A DNA stretch of 64,000 bases from BOKV01 sp049289295 (lineage in GTDB: Bacteria; Pseudomonadota; Alphaproteobacteria; Rhizobiales; Rhizobiaceae): positions 62,001-126,000 of the forward strand of contig JBATLL010000057.1 in assembly GCA_049289295.1 (NCBI GenBank). The letters run 5' to 3'. The translations under genes were made by a program, and so were the position numbers. Below the pieces are notes generated by a model, which did no database searches, was not told the DNA's origin, and saw only the letters and a program-made list of their open reading frames with translations. Positions 56,371-64,000 of this stretch are shown in pieces. The stretch's first letter is position 1. Every line of letters begins with the position of its first letter.

Positions 56371-58935
56371 ATGCTTTATTTCACGCGCTGGAAATCCGTT
56401 TCGATCCTCGCCATCATCCTTCTGGGCGTGCTTTACGCCGCCCCGAACCTGATGTCGCAGTCCATGCGGGACGCAATGCCGTCCTGGGCGCCGAACCAGG
56501 CCATGACACTCGGCCTCGACCTGCAGGGCGGCTCGCACCTGCTCATGCAGGTGGACCGCAAGGCCATGCAGTCGGACAAGCTCAACACGCTCGAGGACGA
56601 TATCAGGCGCATCCTGCGTGAAGAGAAGATCGGTTATCGTTTCTCGCGAAACGGCGAGAACGGCATCAATGTTGCCTTGCGCAATGTCGAGGACCTGCCT
56701 GCGGCCAAGGAAAAACTGGCACCGCTGACGCGCCCGGTTACCGCAGGTCTGTTCGGTCAGGGTTCGGTCACCGAAGTGGAACTGAGCGAGCCCACAGAGG
56801 GTACGTTGCGTTACTCGCTGACCGAGCAGGGTATCGAGAACACGATGTCCCACGCCGTGACCCAGTCGATCGAGGTCATCAGCAAGCGCATCAACGAACT
56901 GGGCACCAGCGAACCGATCGTGCAGCGTCAGGGCAATGATCGGGTACTGGTCCAGTTTCCGGGCCTTGATGACCCGCAGCGCCTGAAGAACATCATTGGC
57001 CAGACCGCCAAGCTGACCTTCCATCTCGTTTCTTCGGAAATGTCGGCGCAGGACGCGCTTTCAGGCCGTCCTCCCGCAGGCACCCGTGTTCTTTATGAAG
57101 ATGAAGATCCGCCAGTTCCCTACCTGATCGAAACGCGCGCCATGGTCGATGGCGAAAACCTCGTCGATGCCCAGCCAGGCTTCGATCAGCGCACCAACGA
57201 ACCGATCGTCACCTTCCGCTTCGATACCAAGGGCGCAACACGCTTTTGCCAGGTATCCTCGGCCAATGTCGGACGTCCCTTCGCCATCGTTCTCGATGAG
57301 GGGATTATTTCTGCCCCGGTCATCCGCGACGCGATCTGTGGTGGCTCCGGACAGATTTCCGGTAATTTCTCTGTCGAAAGCGCCAATGATCTTGCAGTGC
57401 TGCTGCGTGCCGGTGCATTGCCTGCCAAGCTCGACTTCATCGAGGAGCGCACGGTTGGCGCTGGTCTTGGTGCCGATTCGATCGAGGCCGGCAAACTCGC
57501 ATCCATCGTCGGTGCGCTTGCCGTTATCATATTCATGCTCATCACCTATGGATTCCTCGGTGTCATTGCCAACATCGCGCTGATCGCCAACGTTGCCCTG
57601 ATCGTGGCTGCACTCTCGATCCTTGGCGCAACACTGACACTGCCGGGCATTGCGGGCATCGTGCTCACCATGGGCATGGCGGTCGACTCCAACGTTCTGA
57701 TCTACGAGCGTATTCGCGAGGAGAGACGCAACGGGCGCAACCTGATCCAGTCGTTCGATGCCGGTTTCAAACAGGCGCTCGCCACCATCGTTGACGCCAA
57801 CATCACGACGCTCATCGCTGCCGTGATCCTGTTCTATCTGGGATCGGGACCGGTTCGCGGTTTTGCCGTGACACTGGCCATCGGTGTCGTCACGACCGTC
57901 TTCACCGCCTACACCTTTACCCGGTTGCTGGTCGCGCTGTGGGTGCGCTATCGCAGGCCGACGAGCCTGCCGGCACGCCTGTTCGGCATCATCCCGGATG
58001 CAACGCAGATACGCTTCATGCGCAATCGCCGGTTTGCCTTCCCGCTCAGTGCCATCACCAGCCTTGCCTCGATTGTCCTGTTTTTCGCCGTCAGCCTGAA
58101 CTTCGGCATCGACTTCAAGGGTGGAACGTTGATCGAAGTCCAGTCGAAAGCGGAAGTCGCCGACATTGGTGAAATCCGCTCGGTGCTGGGCGATCTCAAT
58201 GTCGGTGAAGTGCAGGTGCAGGAATTCGGCAATCCGTCCGAAGCGCTCATTCGCATCGAAAGCCAGGGCATTGGCGACAGTGCGGAGCAGAGCGTCGAGG
58301 CCAAGGTGCGCTCGGCACTTGAAGAATCCTACGATTTCCGCCGCGTCGAAGTGGTCGGACCGACCGTGTCGGGCGAACTGGCCCAGGCTGGAACCATTGC
58401 CGTCATCGCATCGCTGCTGGCGATCATGATCTATATCTGGCTGCGCTTCGAATGGCAGTTCGCGCTTGGCGCGGCGATAGCCACCTTGCACGACGTCATT
58501 CTGACCATCGGCATGTTTGCGGTGCTTCGCCTCGACTTCTCGCTATCGTCCATCGCGGCGATCCTCACCATCGTCGGATATTCGCTCAACGATACGGTCG
58601 TCGTCTATGATCGTGTCCGCGAAAACCTGCGCAAATACAAGAAGATGTCGATCCCGCAACTGCTCGATCTGTCGATCAACCAGATGCTGTCACGCACGAT
58701 CCTGACATCGGGAACAACACTCATCGCGCTCTTCGCGCTCTATTTCCTGGGCGGCGAAGTCCTCTCATCCTTCACCTTCGCGATGATCTTCGGCATTTTC
58801 GTGGGTACCTATTCCTCGATCTTCGTTGCCGCACCGGTGCTCATCCTGTTCAAGCTGCGGCCGGGACAGATTGGTGCGCCGGAATCGGCAGAAGAAAAGT
58901 TCGTGACCGACGCTGGTTCGAGCGCTGCGAAATAG
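56371..58935 (+). CDS. secDF: Protein translocase SecD-SecF fusion
   Basis: An 854-residue RND-type membrane protein that uses the proton gradient to pull exported chains across the inner membrane. The SecD half (about 1-540) has the L-G-L-D-L-Q-G-G-S-H motif and the periplasmic P1 domain. The SecF half starts about residue 550 with F-G-I-D-F-K-G-G. Each half supplies six helices. The fused form is common in Hyphomicrobiales and in Bacillus, while E. coli has two genes. The ATG at 56371 has GGAAGGG upstream; a GTG six bases earlier is the only longer choice. Confidence 0.96.
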   Translation: MLYFTRWKSVSILAIILLGVLYAAPNLMSQSMRDAMPSWAPNQAMTLGLDLQGGSHLLMQVDRKAMQSDKLNTLEDDIRRILREEKIGYRFSRNGENGINVALRNVEDLPAAKEKLAPLTRPVTAGLFGQGSVTEVELSEPTEGTLRYSLTEQGIENTMSHAVTQSIEVISKRINELGTSEPIVQRQGNDRVLVQFPGLDDPQRLKNIIGQTAKLTFHLVSSEMSAQDALSGRPPAGTRVLYEDEDPPVPYLIETRAMVDGENLVDAQPGFDQRTNEPIVTFRFDTKGATRFCQVSSANVGRPFAIVLDEGIISAPVIRDAICGGSGQISGNFSVESANDLAVLLRAGALPAKLDFIEERTVGAGLGADSIEAGKLASIVGALAVIIFMLITYGFLGVIANIALIANVALIVAALSILGATLTLPGIAGIVLTMGMAVDSNVLIYERIREERRNGRNLIQSFDAGFKQALATIVDANITTLIAAVILFYLGSGPVRGFAVTLAIGVVTTVFTAYTFTRLLVALWVRYRRPTSLPARLFGIIPDATQIRFMRNRRFAFPLSAITSLASIVLFFAVSLNFGIDFKGGTLIEVQSKAEVADIGEIRSVLGDLNVGEVQVQEFGNPSEALIRIESQGIGDSAEQSVEAKVRSALEESYDFRRVEVVGPTVSGELAQAGTIAVIASLLAIMIYIWLRFEWQFALGAAIATLHDVILTIGMFAVLRLDFSLSSIAAILTIVGYSLNDTVVVYDRVRENLRKYKKMSIPQLLDLSINQMLSRTILTSGTTLIALFALYFLGGEVLSSFTFAMIFGIFVGTYSSIFVAAPVLILFKLRPGQIGAPESAEEKFVTDAGSSAAK

Positions 58936-58957
58936 AAGGTCCAAGGGGACAACCGCC

Positions 58958-59362
58958 ATGGCGGACGAGAAGCTGCCACAAGGCGGCATGGAACTGCGAC
59001 CGGCGCGATTTCCAGGACGCGCGCCGGTTGATGCCTACGGCAATGGCGGCTTCCGCTTTGCCGACATGAGCCACCAGGGTTCGATGCTTTTCCTGCCGAG
59101 CGGCATCTATGCCTGGGACATGCAATCGCCCTCCAGCTTCAGCCTCACCGCCTTTTCCCGCATACTGGAAGAAGCCGATGCCATCGAGGTGCTGTTGATC
59201 GGGACGGGTGCCGACCTGCTGCCGATTGCGCCTGACCTGCGCAGCGCCTTTCGTGAACATCGCATTTCCGCCGATTCAATGAGCACGGGTGCAGCCGTCC
59301 GTACCTTCAACGTTTTGCTTGCCGAGGGCAGGGCGGTGGCTGCCGCCCTGATCGCGGTGTGA
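58958..59362 (+). CDS. Mth938-like (DUF498) domain protein
   Basis: A 134-residue protein of the Mth938/NDUFAF3 fold. I-Y-A-W-D, the central L-L-I-G-T-G and a late G-A-A-V-R-T-F-N are the recognisable points. In mitochondria the related NDUFAF3 helps assemble respiratory complex I. It follows secDF (22-base gap) and overlaps the next gene by four bases (GTGA). That next gene is a second complex-I-factor-like gene, which supports a shared role. Confidence 0.87.
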   Translation: MADEKLPQGGMELRPARFPGRAPVDAYGNGGFRFADMSHQGSMLFLPSGIYAWDMQSPSSFSLTAFSRILEEADAIEVLLIGTGADLLPIAPDLRSAFREHRISADSMSTGAAVRTFNVLLAEGRAVAAALIAV

Positions 59363-60225
59363 GCACCAGTTCAGCCGATCATTGCCTGGCGCTGTTGCGC
59401 GAAGCCGATCCCGATCGCTACGTCAGCACACTTTACCTCCCACACGCAACGCGTGAAGCCGCCAGTGCGCTCTATGCCTTCGATGCTGAACACGCGCGAA
59501 TTCCCTCGCTGGTGAAGGAGCCGGCAGCAGGTGAAATCCGGCTGCAATGGTGGCGAGAAGTGCTTGAAGGCAAACGCGAGAGCGGCGGTCATCCGGTAGC
59601 CGATCTTTTGCTGGATCACATTGGTCGCCATGCCTGGCCGTTGGCTGTCTTCGATGCGATGGCAAGCGCGCGGCTTGTCGCTCTCTACCATGACCCGATG
59701 CCCGATCGCGCATCATTCGAACCCTGGGCAGGCGAGAACACGGCCAGCCTGTTCACGCTGCTGGGCATGACTGCAGGGCAGGAGGCTTCCTCCCTGTGGG
59801 CAGACGCCTGTGGCCATGCGGGTGTTGCCTGCCGCATTGCCATTCAGTTGCAGTCACTGGCGAGAGACCGTGCAACAGGGCGCGTCTATGTACCAGGTGA
59901 TATTCTTTCGCCACTTGGCTGCGACGCCAATCGCTTCCTCGCCACGGACACAGATGTCCGGCAGCTGGAAAACATCGTGGAGGCTTTCGCGCGCTGGGGC
60001 ATCGACCATGCCAGGCTGGCCCGCAAGGCGGCACGGCAATTGCAGCCCTCCGCGCGCCTGATCCTTCTGCCCCTGATTCTGGCGGCTCACCGACTGGAAC
60101 GTGCCGTGGCGCGCCCAAAACTGGTTCTCGACGGCGCGCCATTGCTGCATCCGCTCACCCGCCAGTGGCTGGCCTGGCGTGGCGCAATCGCTGCAAACGG
60201 TGGAAATGGACCATGGCTCGCCTGA
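59359..60225 (+). CDS. Squalene/phytoene-synthase-fold protein, NDUFAF6-like
   Basis: A 288-residue protein of the trans-isoprenyl diphosphate synthase fold. The first Asp region is present as F-D-A-E-H-A-R (D42), and E-I-R-L-Q-W-W-R follows. The second acidic motif expected in true phytoene synthases (D-x-x-x-D near Y-L-P) is replaced by A-R-D-R-A-T-G-R-V-Y-V-P. No crtI, crtE or hopanoid gene is nearby. This pattern fits the complex I assembly factor NDUFAF6 better than a carotenoid enzyme. It starts at a GTG overlapping the Mth938 gene stop. Confidence 0.85.
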   Translation: MSTSSADHCLALLREADPDRYVSTLYLPHATREAASALYAFDAEHARIPSLVKEPAAGEIRLQWWREVLEGKRESGGHPVADLLLDHIGRHAWPLAVFDAMASARLVALYHDPMPDRASFEPWAGENTASLFTLLGMTAGQEASSLWADACGHAGVACRIAIQLQSLARDRATGRVYVPGDILSPLGCDANRFLATDTDVRQLENIVEAFARWGIDHARLARKAARQLQPSARLILLPLILAAHRLERAVARPKLVLDGAPLLHPLTRQWLAWRGAIAANGGNGPWLA

Positions 60226-60265
60226 CGGCTCTTGCGATTCCTTTGACGTAAAGGTAAGAAAAGAC

Positions 60266-60682
60266 ATGCCATTGCAGGTTCTCATTCCCATGATTGTCGG
60301 TGGACTGGCCTTGTGCTGGCTGGCCATCCGCATGCTCGGCCTGTCGCACGAGGCGCGTCTTGCTTCGCCTTCCGATGCCGCCCGTCTGCTGCAGCAGGAC
60401 TATCCCGACGCGCGGGTTGAGGAAATCATCCTTGCCACGGACGGCAAGGCTGCGGTCCTGCACCTCGAAGACGGTGCCAATGCGCTGGTTGAGGCGATGG
60501 GCGACCGCTATGTCACGCGCCTGTTCAACCGGCATGACATTGCCTCGGTGGAACGCAGTGGTGATGACAGGCTTGTCCTGCAACTCAGGGACTTCACCCT
60601 TCCCAGGGTCGAGATCGTCTGTCCCAGTACCAAGGCCGCGCTGAAAGCGGCTTCCTGGTTTGAAGGAGGGCTGAATGCCTGA
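60266..60682 (+). CDS. Small membrane-anchored hypothetical protein
   Basis: A 138-residue protein with one N-terminal hydrophobic segment (V-L-I-P-M-I-V-G-G-L-A-L-C-W-L-A) and a soluble domain. I do not recognise the family; the soluble part repeats V-L-H-L-E-D-G and V-L-Q-L-R-D. The chosen ATG at 60266 puts the helix at the very start. It overlaps the next gene (hydroxylase) by 8 bases, so the two are co-translated. Confidence 0.75.
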   Translation: MPLQVLIPMIVGGLALCWLAIRMLGLSHEARLASPSDAARLLQQDYPDARVEEIILATDGKAAVLHLEDGANALVEAMGDRYVTRLFNRHDIASVERSGDDRLVLQLRDFTLPRVEIVCPSTKAALKAASWFEGGLNA

Positions 60683-61640
60683 TTTTCCGCAAGTCACCCA
60701 GCTGGCAATTCCGTTTTTCATCGGCGCCATCCTGATCGAGATGCTGGCCGTGCGCTTTGGCTGGGGCAAGGGCGAGTTCGAGATGAAGGACACGTTCACG
60801 AGTCTGGCCATGGGAGTCGGCAACGTCGCCATGGGCATCGTTTTCGGCTTCATTTCCTATGGCGTTCTCATCTGGTTCTGGCAGTTCCGCCTGATCGACC
60901 TGGGATTCCATTGGTGGATTGGTCTTGCCGCCTTCATCCTCGATGACTTGCGCTACTACTGGTATCATCGTTTCGCGCACCGCATTCGCTGGTTCTGGGC
61001 GGAGCATGTGAACCACCACACGAGCCAGCACTACAATCTTTCCACGGCATTGCGCCAAAGCTGGACGGGCCATTTCACCGGCGCAGTATTGCTTTCGGTC
61101 CCGCTCGTCCTGCTCGGCGTCCATCCGGCCTACACGGCCTTCGTCTATGGCTTCAATCTCGTCTACCAGTTCTGGATCCATACGGAGGCTATCGACAAGA
61201 TGCCGCGCTGGTTCGAAGCCGTCATGAACACGCCGAGCCATCATCGCGTCCACCACGCCACCAATGCGCGCTACCTGGATGCCAATTATGCCGGAACTCT
61301 GATCATCTGGGACAAGATGTTTGGAACATTCGTGCCGGAGACCGAGGACGAAAAGCCGCGCTATGGCATCGTGCGCAACATCGGCACATTCAATCCCTTC
61401 AAGGTCGCCTTTCACGAGTGGGTCGCGATGGCGAAGGACGCCGGCGCTCCTGGCCTGACCCTGTCCCAGCGCCTTGGCTATCTCGTCATGCCGCCGGGCT
61501 GGAGCCATGACGGCAGCCGCAAGGGCTCAGAACAGCTGAAGGCCGATTATGTTCGCAGAAATCCGGGTGCAGCAGGCAAGCCGGGTCTGCCCGGCATCGA
61601 GCAACTGGCCATCAGGGACGCGCTTCATCCCGGTGAATGA
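60675..61640 (+). CDS. Sterol desaturase/fatty acid hydroxylase-family membrane enzyme
   Basis: A 321-residue di-iron membrane enzyme. The three His clusters are H-R-F-A-H, H-V-N-H-H and H-H-R-V-H-H, spaced as in the fatty acid hydroxylase superfamily. About four hydrophobic helices surround them. It would hydroxylate or desaturate a membrane lipid or sterol-like substrate. It overlaps the small membrane protein gene by 8 bases. The 3' end faces the dienoyl-CoA isomerase gene. Confidence 0.9.
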   Translation: MPDFPQVTQLAIPFFIGAILIEMLAVRFGWGKGEFEMKDTFTSLAMGVGNVAMGIVFGFISYGVLIWFWQFRLIDLGFHWWIGLAAFILDDLRYYWYHRFAHRIRWFWAEHVNHHTSQHYNLSTALRQSWTGHFTGAVLLSVPLVLLGVHPAYTAFVYGFNLVYQFWIHTEAIDKMPRWFEAVMNTPSHHRVHHATNARYLDANYAGTLIIWDKMFGTFVPETEDEKPRYGIVRNIGTFNPFKVAFHEWVAMAKDAGAPGLTLSQRLGYLVMPPGWSHDGSRKGSEQLKADYVRRNPGAAGKPGLPGIEQLAIRDALHPGE

Positions 61641-61663
61641 GCGCGCAGGATGCCCGGCCAGTC

Positions 61664-62491
61664 TCAGCTTGCCATGAGATCGGCAAACAGCGCTTCCTGT
61701 TTCGACATCTTGGCCTGGACGGCCTTCATCATGTCTTCAGGCCGCAGCATGCCGGCATTCCAGGTGGCAATCTGGTCCAGCGATTCGGTAACGGAATGAT
61801 CGCGGGCATAGTCCACTGCCTTCTTGATGCCCGCAATCGCCAGGGGTGACTTGGCTGCAATCTGTGCGGCAAGTTCCAGAGCTGCCGCCAGGGTTGCTTC
61901 GCGCTCGCTGTGAACCGCATTGACGAAGCCCGCCTGCAAGGCTTCCCGGGCGCTGAAACGGCGTCCCGTATAGGCAAGTTCCTTGACCAGTCCAGGTGCC
62001 ATCAGCTTGGGCAGGCGCTGCAGCGTGCCAACATCGGCCGCCATGCCGATATTGATCTCTTCTATCGAGAAGAACGCGTCTTCGCTTGCCAGGCGAATAT
62101 CGCAAGCCGATGTCATGTCGACGCCCGCGCCCACGCATGCGCCATGAATGGCGGCAATGACGGGAAAGCGCGCCGCTTCAAGCGCATTGAAACTGTCCTG
62201 CAGTTTCAGGATCAGCGCACGCAGGGCATAGGCAGCACGCCCTGCCTCGTTGCGGCTGAGATTTGCGATGTCGTTGAAGCTGGAAAGGTCCATGCCACCG
62301 GTGAAGTGCTTGCCATTCCCGGAAATGACGAGCACCCGCACACTTGGGTCCGTTTCCACTTCGCGCACCAGACGTGGCAGGTCTGCCCAGAAATCCGGCG
62401 TCATGCCATTGGCCTTTTCCGGCCTGTTCATCGCGAGGTGAAAAATGGCGCCATCGCGCCTGCATTCGAAAAATGTGGATTCCAGTTTCAT
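61664..62491 (-). CDS. Delta3,5-delta2,4-dienoyl-CoA isomerase-like crotonase
   Basis: A 275-residue crotonase-fold enzyme. The catalytic residues known from rat ECH1 are all aligned: Asp125 (A-G-V-D-M), Glu145 and Asp153 (E-I-N-I-G-M-A-A-D), with the ECH1 spacing of 20 and 8. The V-G-T-L-Q-R-L-P-K and C-terminal E-S-L-D-Q-I-A-T-W-N stretches are shared too. This enzyme lets beta-oxidation handle odd-position double bonds. Start at 62491 or 62503 (M-N-G-L-M-K-L). It is divergent from uspA over a region that carries a 24-base imperfect palindrome. Confidence 0.9.
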   Translation of the reverse strand: MKLESTFFECRRDGAIFHLAMNRPEKANGMTPDFWADLPRLVREVETDPSVRVLVISGNGKHFTGGMDLSSFNDIANLSRNEAGRAAYALRALILKLQDSFNALEAARFPVIAAIHGACVGAGVDMTSACDIRLASEDAFFSIEEINIGMAADVGTLQRLPKLMAPGLVKELAYTGRRFSAREALQAGFVNAVHSEREATLAAALELAAQIAAKSPLAIAGIKKAVDYARDHSVTESLDQIATWNAGMLRPEDMMKAVQAKMSKQEALFADLMAS

Positions 62492-62547
62492 GAGACCGTT
62501 CATCTGCAGCGGTTGCGTTCACACTAATCTAGAGCAAGTTGCGACCG

Positions 62548-62571
62548 GGTTGAAACAGTTCTGTTCCAACC
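62548..62571. promoter_or_regulatory. 24-base imperfect palindrome in the divergent region
   Basis: GGTTGAAACAG, TT, CTGTTCCAACC: the arms match at 10 of 11 positions. It lies 57 bases upstream of the dienoyl-CoA isomerase start and 94 before uspA. Size and symmetry suit a dimeric repressor such as a TetR-family fatty-acid regulator. Which protein binds is unknown. Confidence 0.45.
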
Positions 62572-62595
62572 GTCCTCGATACCTGATCCGCCCCT

Positions 62596-62609
62596 TTGAT
62601 CCAGCGCAA
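62596..62609 (+). promoter_or_regulatory. Half-conserved FNR/FixK-type box upstream of uspA
   Basis: TTGATCCAGCGCAA keeps the full left half TTGAT and three of five bases on the right (CGCAA for ATCAA). Its centre is 62 bases before the uspA ATG, similar to the other two boxes in the window. uspA genes are frequent FNR/FixK targets in related bacteria. Confidence 0.45.
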
Positions 62610-62664
62610 TGCAGCGTTCGCAAGGTTGCGCCATGTTCCCGCCTGTCCCAAAGAGGTAAAGCAC

Positions 62665-63075
62665 ATGTATTCCAATATCATCATTCCAGTCGACCTTGGC
62701 CACAAGGAACGTCTGCCCGCCATGCTGAAGGCAGCAGAAGCCGTGGCAGAACCAGGTGCCAAGGCGATACTCGTCAACGTCGTCGATCCCGTTCCCGCCT
62801 ATGTTGCCAGCCAGTTGCCCGGCAATGTCGAATCGGAACGAAAGACGACAGCCGAGGCCGCGCTCAAGGATATGGTCAAGGACGTGTCGATTGACCTGGA
62901 AACCGTTGCCATCAAGGGTCACCCAGCAGATGTCATTCTGCGCCTTGCCGAAGCGCGCAACAGCGACCTGATTGTCATCGCCTCGCACAAGCCGGGCCTG
63001 CAGGACTATCTGATCGGCTCGACAGCGGCTCGTGTAGTGCGCCACGCCAAGTGCTCGATACTCGTCATTCGCTGA
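62665..63075 (+). CDS. Universal stress protein UspA family
   Basis: A 136-residue single-domain UspA protein. The first strand I-I-I-P-V-D and the C-terminal nucleotide loop G-S-T-A-A-R-V-V-R-H-A form the ATP-binding side, with G-S-T-A partly matching the ATP-binding motif G-x2-G-x9-G-S. AAGAGGT precedes the ATG. Converges on trmFO with a 4-base gap. An FNR/FixK-like sequence and a 24-base palindrome lie upstream. Confidence 0.93.
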   Translation: MYSNIIIPVDLGHKERLPAMLKAAEAVAEPGAKAILVNVVDPVPAYVASQLPGNVESERKTTAEAALKDMVKDVSIDLETVAIKGHPADVILRLAEARNSDLIVIASHKPGLQDYLIGSTAARVVRHAKCSILVIR

Positions 63076-63079
63076 AGCG

Positions 63080-64000
63080 TTATTCGGCCGCTTGACCCAA
63101 GGTCTGTTGCGCCAGCCAGGCGCTGCAGTCCGCCAGTGCCCGTGCGCTCATCGCGCGCTTCTTGGCAAGCGTCTTCTCCTTGCCCTTGAGGCGCTTGCCG
63201 TCCGGCCCGCGCTCGATCTCGATGGGCGGCATCAGGCCGAAATTGATATTCATCGGCTGGAAGGAGCGCCGCGAGCGCTCATTGCTCTCCCCATCCTCGT
63301 CATAGGAAACATGGCCCGTGGTGATGTGGTTGACCAGCGCCCCCATGGCTGTGGTGATGGGCGGAACAATCATGTCACGGCCAAGGATTTGCGAGGCGGC
63401 AAGCCGTCCCGCGACAAGCCCCATGGCTGCCGACTCGACATAGCCCTCACAGCCCGTGATCTGACCCGCAAAACGCACGCCCTTGCGCGAACGCATCTGC
63501 AGGGTCTCGTCAAGCAGTCGCGGTGAATTGAGATAGGTGTTGCGGTGCAGTCCGCCGAGCCGGGCGAATTCGGCATTTTCCAGACCCGGGATCATGCGGA
63601 AAATTGCCGCCTGCGCGCCATGCTTCAGCTTCGTCTGGAAACCTACCATATTGTAGAGCGTACCAAGGGCATTGTCCTGGCGCAGTTGCACGACCGCGTG
63701 TGGCTTGCGGTCTGGTTCATGCGCATTCGTGAGGCCCATCGGCTTCATCGGGCCATGGCGAAGGGTTTCGCGGCCCCGTTCCGCCATCACTTCGATGGGC
63801 AGGCAGCCGTCGAAATAAGGAACCTTCTCCCAATCCTTGAATTCCGCCTTGTCGCCTTCAAGCAGCGCATCGAGGAATGCTTCATAGCAATCCTTGTCCA
63901 TCGGGCAGTTGATATAGTCCTTGCCCGTGCCGCCAATGCCGCCGCGCTGGCTGCCGGCCTTGTCGTAGCGGCTCTGGAACCATGCCTTGTCGAAGTCGAT
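63080..64000 (-). CDS. trmFO: tRNA (uracil-5-)-methyltransferase TrmFO, N-terminus beyond right edge
   Basis: The folate/FAD-dependent enzyme that makes m5U54 in tRNA. The 306 visible residues cover the C-terminal two-thirds; the usual length is about 450, so about 150 N-terminal residues including the FAD Rossmann motif are outside. [11 protein letters not shown] and T-G-C-E-G-Y-V-E-S, with conserved Cys residues, are intact, as is A-L-V-N-H-I-T-T. The C-terminus at 63080 is intact, so the gene is cut only by the window. Confidence 0.95.
   Translation of the reverse strand: MDFDKAWFQSRYDKAGSQRGGIGGTGKDYINCPMDKDCYEAFLDALLEGDKAEFKDWEKVPYFDGCLPIEVMAERGRETLRHGPMKPMGLTNAHEPDRKPHAVVQLRQDNALGTLYNMVGFQTKLKHGAQAAIFRMIPGLENAEFARLGGLHRNTYLNSPRLLDETLQMRSRKGVRFAGQITGCEGYVESAAMGLVAGRLAASQILGRDMIVPPITTAMGALVNHITTGHVSYDEDGESNERSRRSFQPMNINFGLMPPIEIERGPDGKRLKGKEKTLAKKRAMSARALADCSAWLAQQTLGQAAE

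Noticed and set aside
57061..58491. A 476-codon open frame antisense to secDF
   Set aside because: Its composition is rich in Asp, Gly and Arg with no recognisable domain. It mirrors the third-base GC bias of secDF.
59359..60225. Carotenoid or hopanoid biosynthesis based on the phytoene-synthase fold
   Set aside because: The second acidic motif is missing and there is no desaturase, cyclase or GGPP synthase nearby.

Overview
The window reads as chromosomal DNA of an alphaproteobacterium, most likely of the order Hyphomicrobiales (Rhizobiales). The evidence is: a single-chain SecDF fusion; an ExoR homologue; a PopZ/DUF2497 gene directly before valS; FixK/FNR-type boxes; and the long housekeeping run xthA, erpA, dgt, argS, SPOR protein, nagZ, scpA, scpB, tatABC, serS, surE, pcm, LysM/M23 lipoprotein, yajC, secDF, which is typical of this group. 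Base composition is evenly GC-rich. I found no tRNA, rRNA, CRISPR array, insertion sequence or phage gene. I cannot name the genus from sequence alone.

Region 1 (1-18.1 kb) is an accessory block for quaternary-amine metabolism. A nine-gene minus-strand unit (13334 down to 2631) encodes a BKACE-type dehydrocarnitine cleavage enzyme, a carnitine dehydrogenase/betainyl-CoA thioesterase fusion, an SDR, an acyl-CoA dehydrogenase, a DUF2161 nuclease-fold protein, an NDP-forming acyl-CoA ligase, a CaiD-type crotonobetainyl-CoA hydratase, a CocE/NonD hydrolase and a phosphodiesterase. Together they suggest gamma-butyrobetaine -> gamma-butyrobetainyl-CoA -> crotonobetainyl-CoA -> L-carnitine -> dehydrocarnitine -> betainyl-CoA plus acetoacetate -> glycine betaine. 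A divergent GlxA/CdhR-type AraC regulator is the obvious controller. A choline-sulfatase (cut by the left edge) and an HSL-type esterase sit at the distal end. A class II aldolase-like gene follows the regulator, and a GMC oxidoreductase/enolase-superfamily pair faces it. No transporter for these compounds lies in the window.

Region 2 (18.4-34.4 kb) holds scattered cell-envelope and metabolic genes: an L,D-transpeptidase, a secreted alpha/beta hydrolase, a DUF2189 membrane protein, popZ-valS, an OmpP1/FadL-like outer-membrane protein, PPK2, a methyltransferase, ilvD overlapping exoR, an ArsC-like protein and a small exported Cys protein.

Region 3 (34.4-64 kb) is the conserved housekeeping run. 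Three insertions break it: an NCS2 nucleobase permease between xthA and erpA; an orphan ABC ATPase plus a TadG-like vWA pilus protein between scpB and tatA; and a DUF815 ATPase before yajC. After secDF come a Mth938-like protein, a squalene/phytoene-synthase-fold protein that resembles the complex I factor NDUFAF6 more than a carotenoid enzyme, a small membrane protein, a fatty acid hydroxylase, a dienoyl-CoA isomerase, a UspA protein and a truncated trmFO.

The regulatory signals found by reading are FNR/FixK-type boxes 62-70 bases upstream of ppk2 (perfect), the DUF2189 gene (one mismatch) and uspA (one good half-site). They suggest a small oxygen-responsive set. Four hairpin terminators or hairpin-like repeats and one imperfect 24-base palindrome are also recorded.
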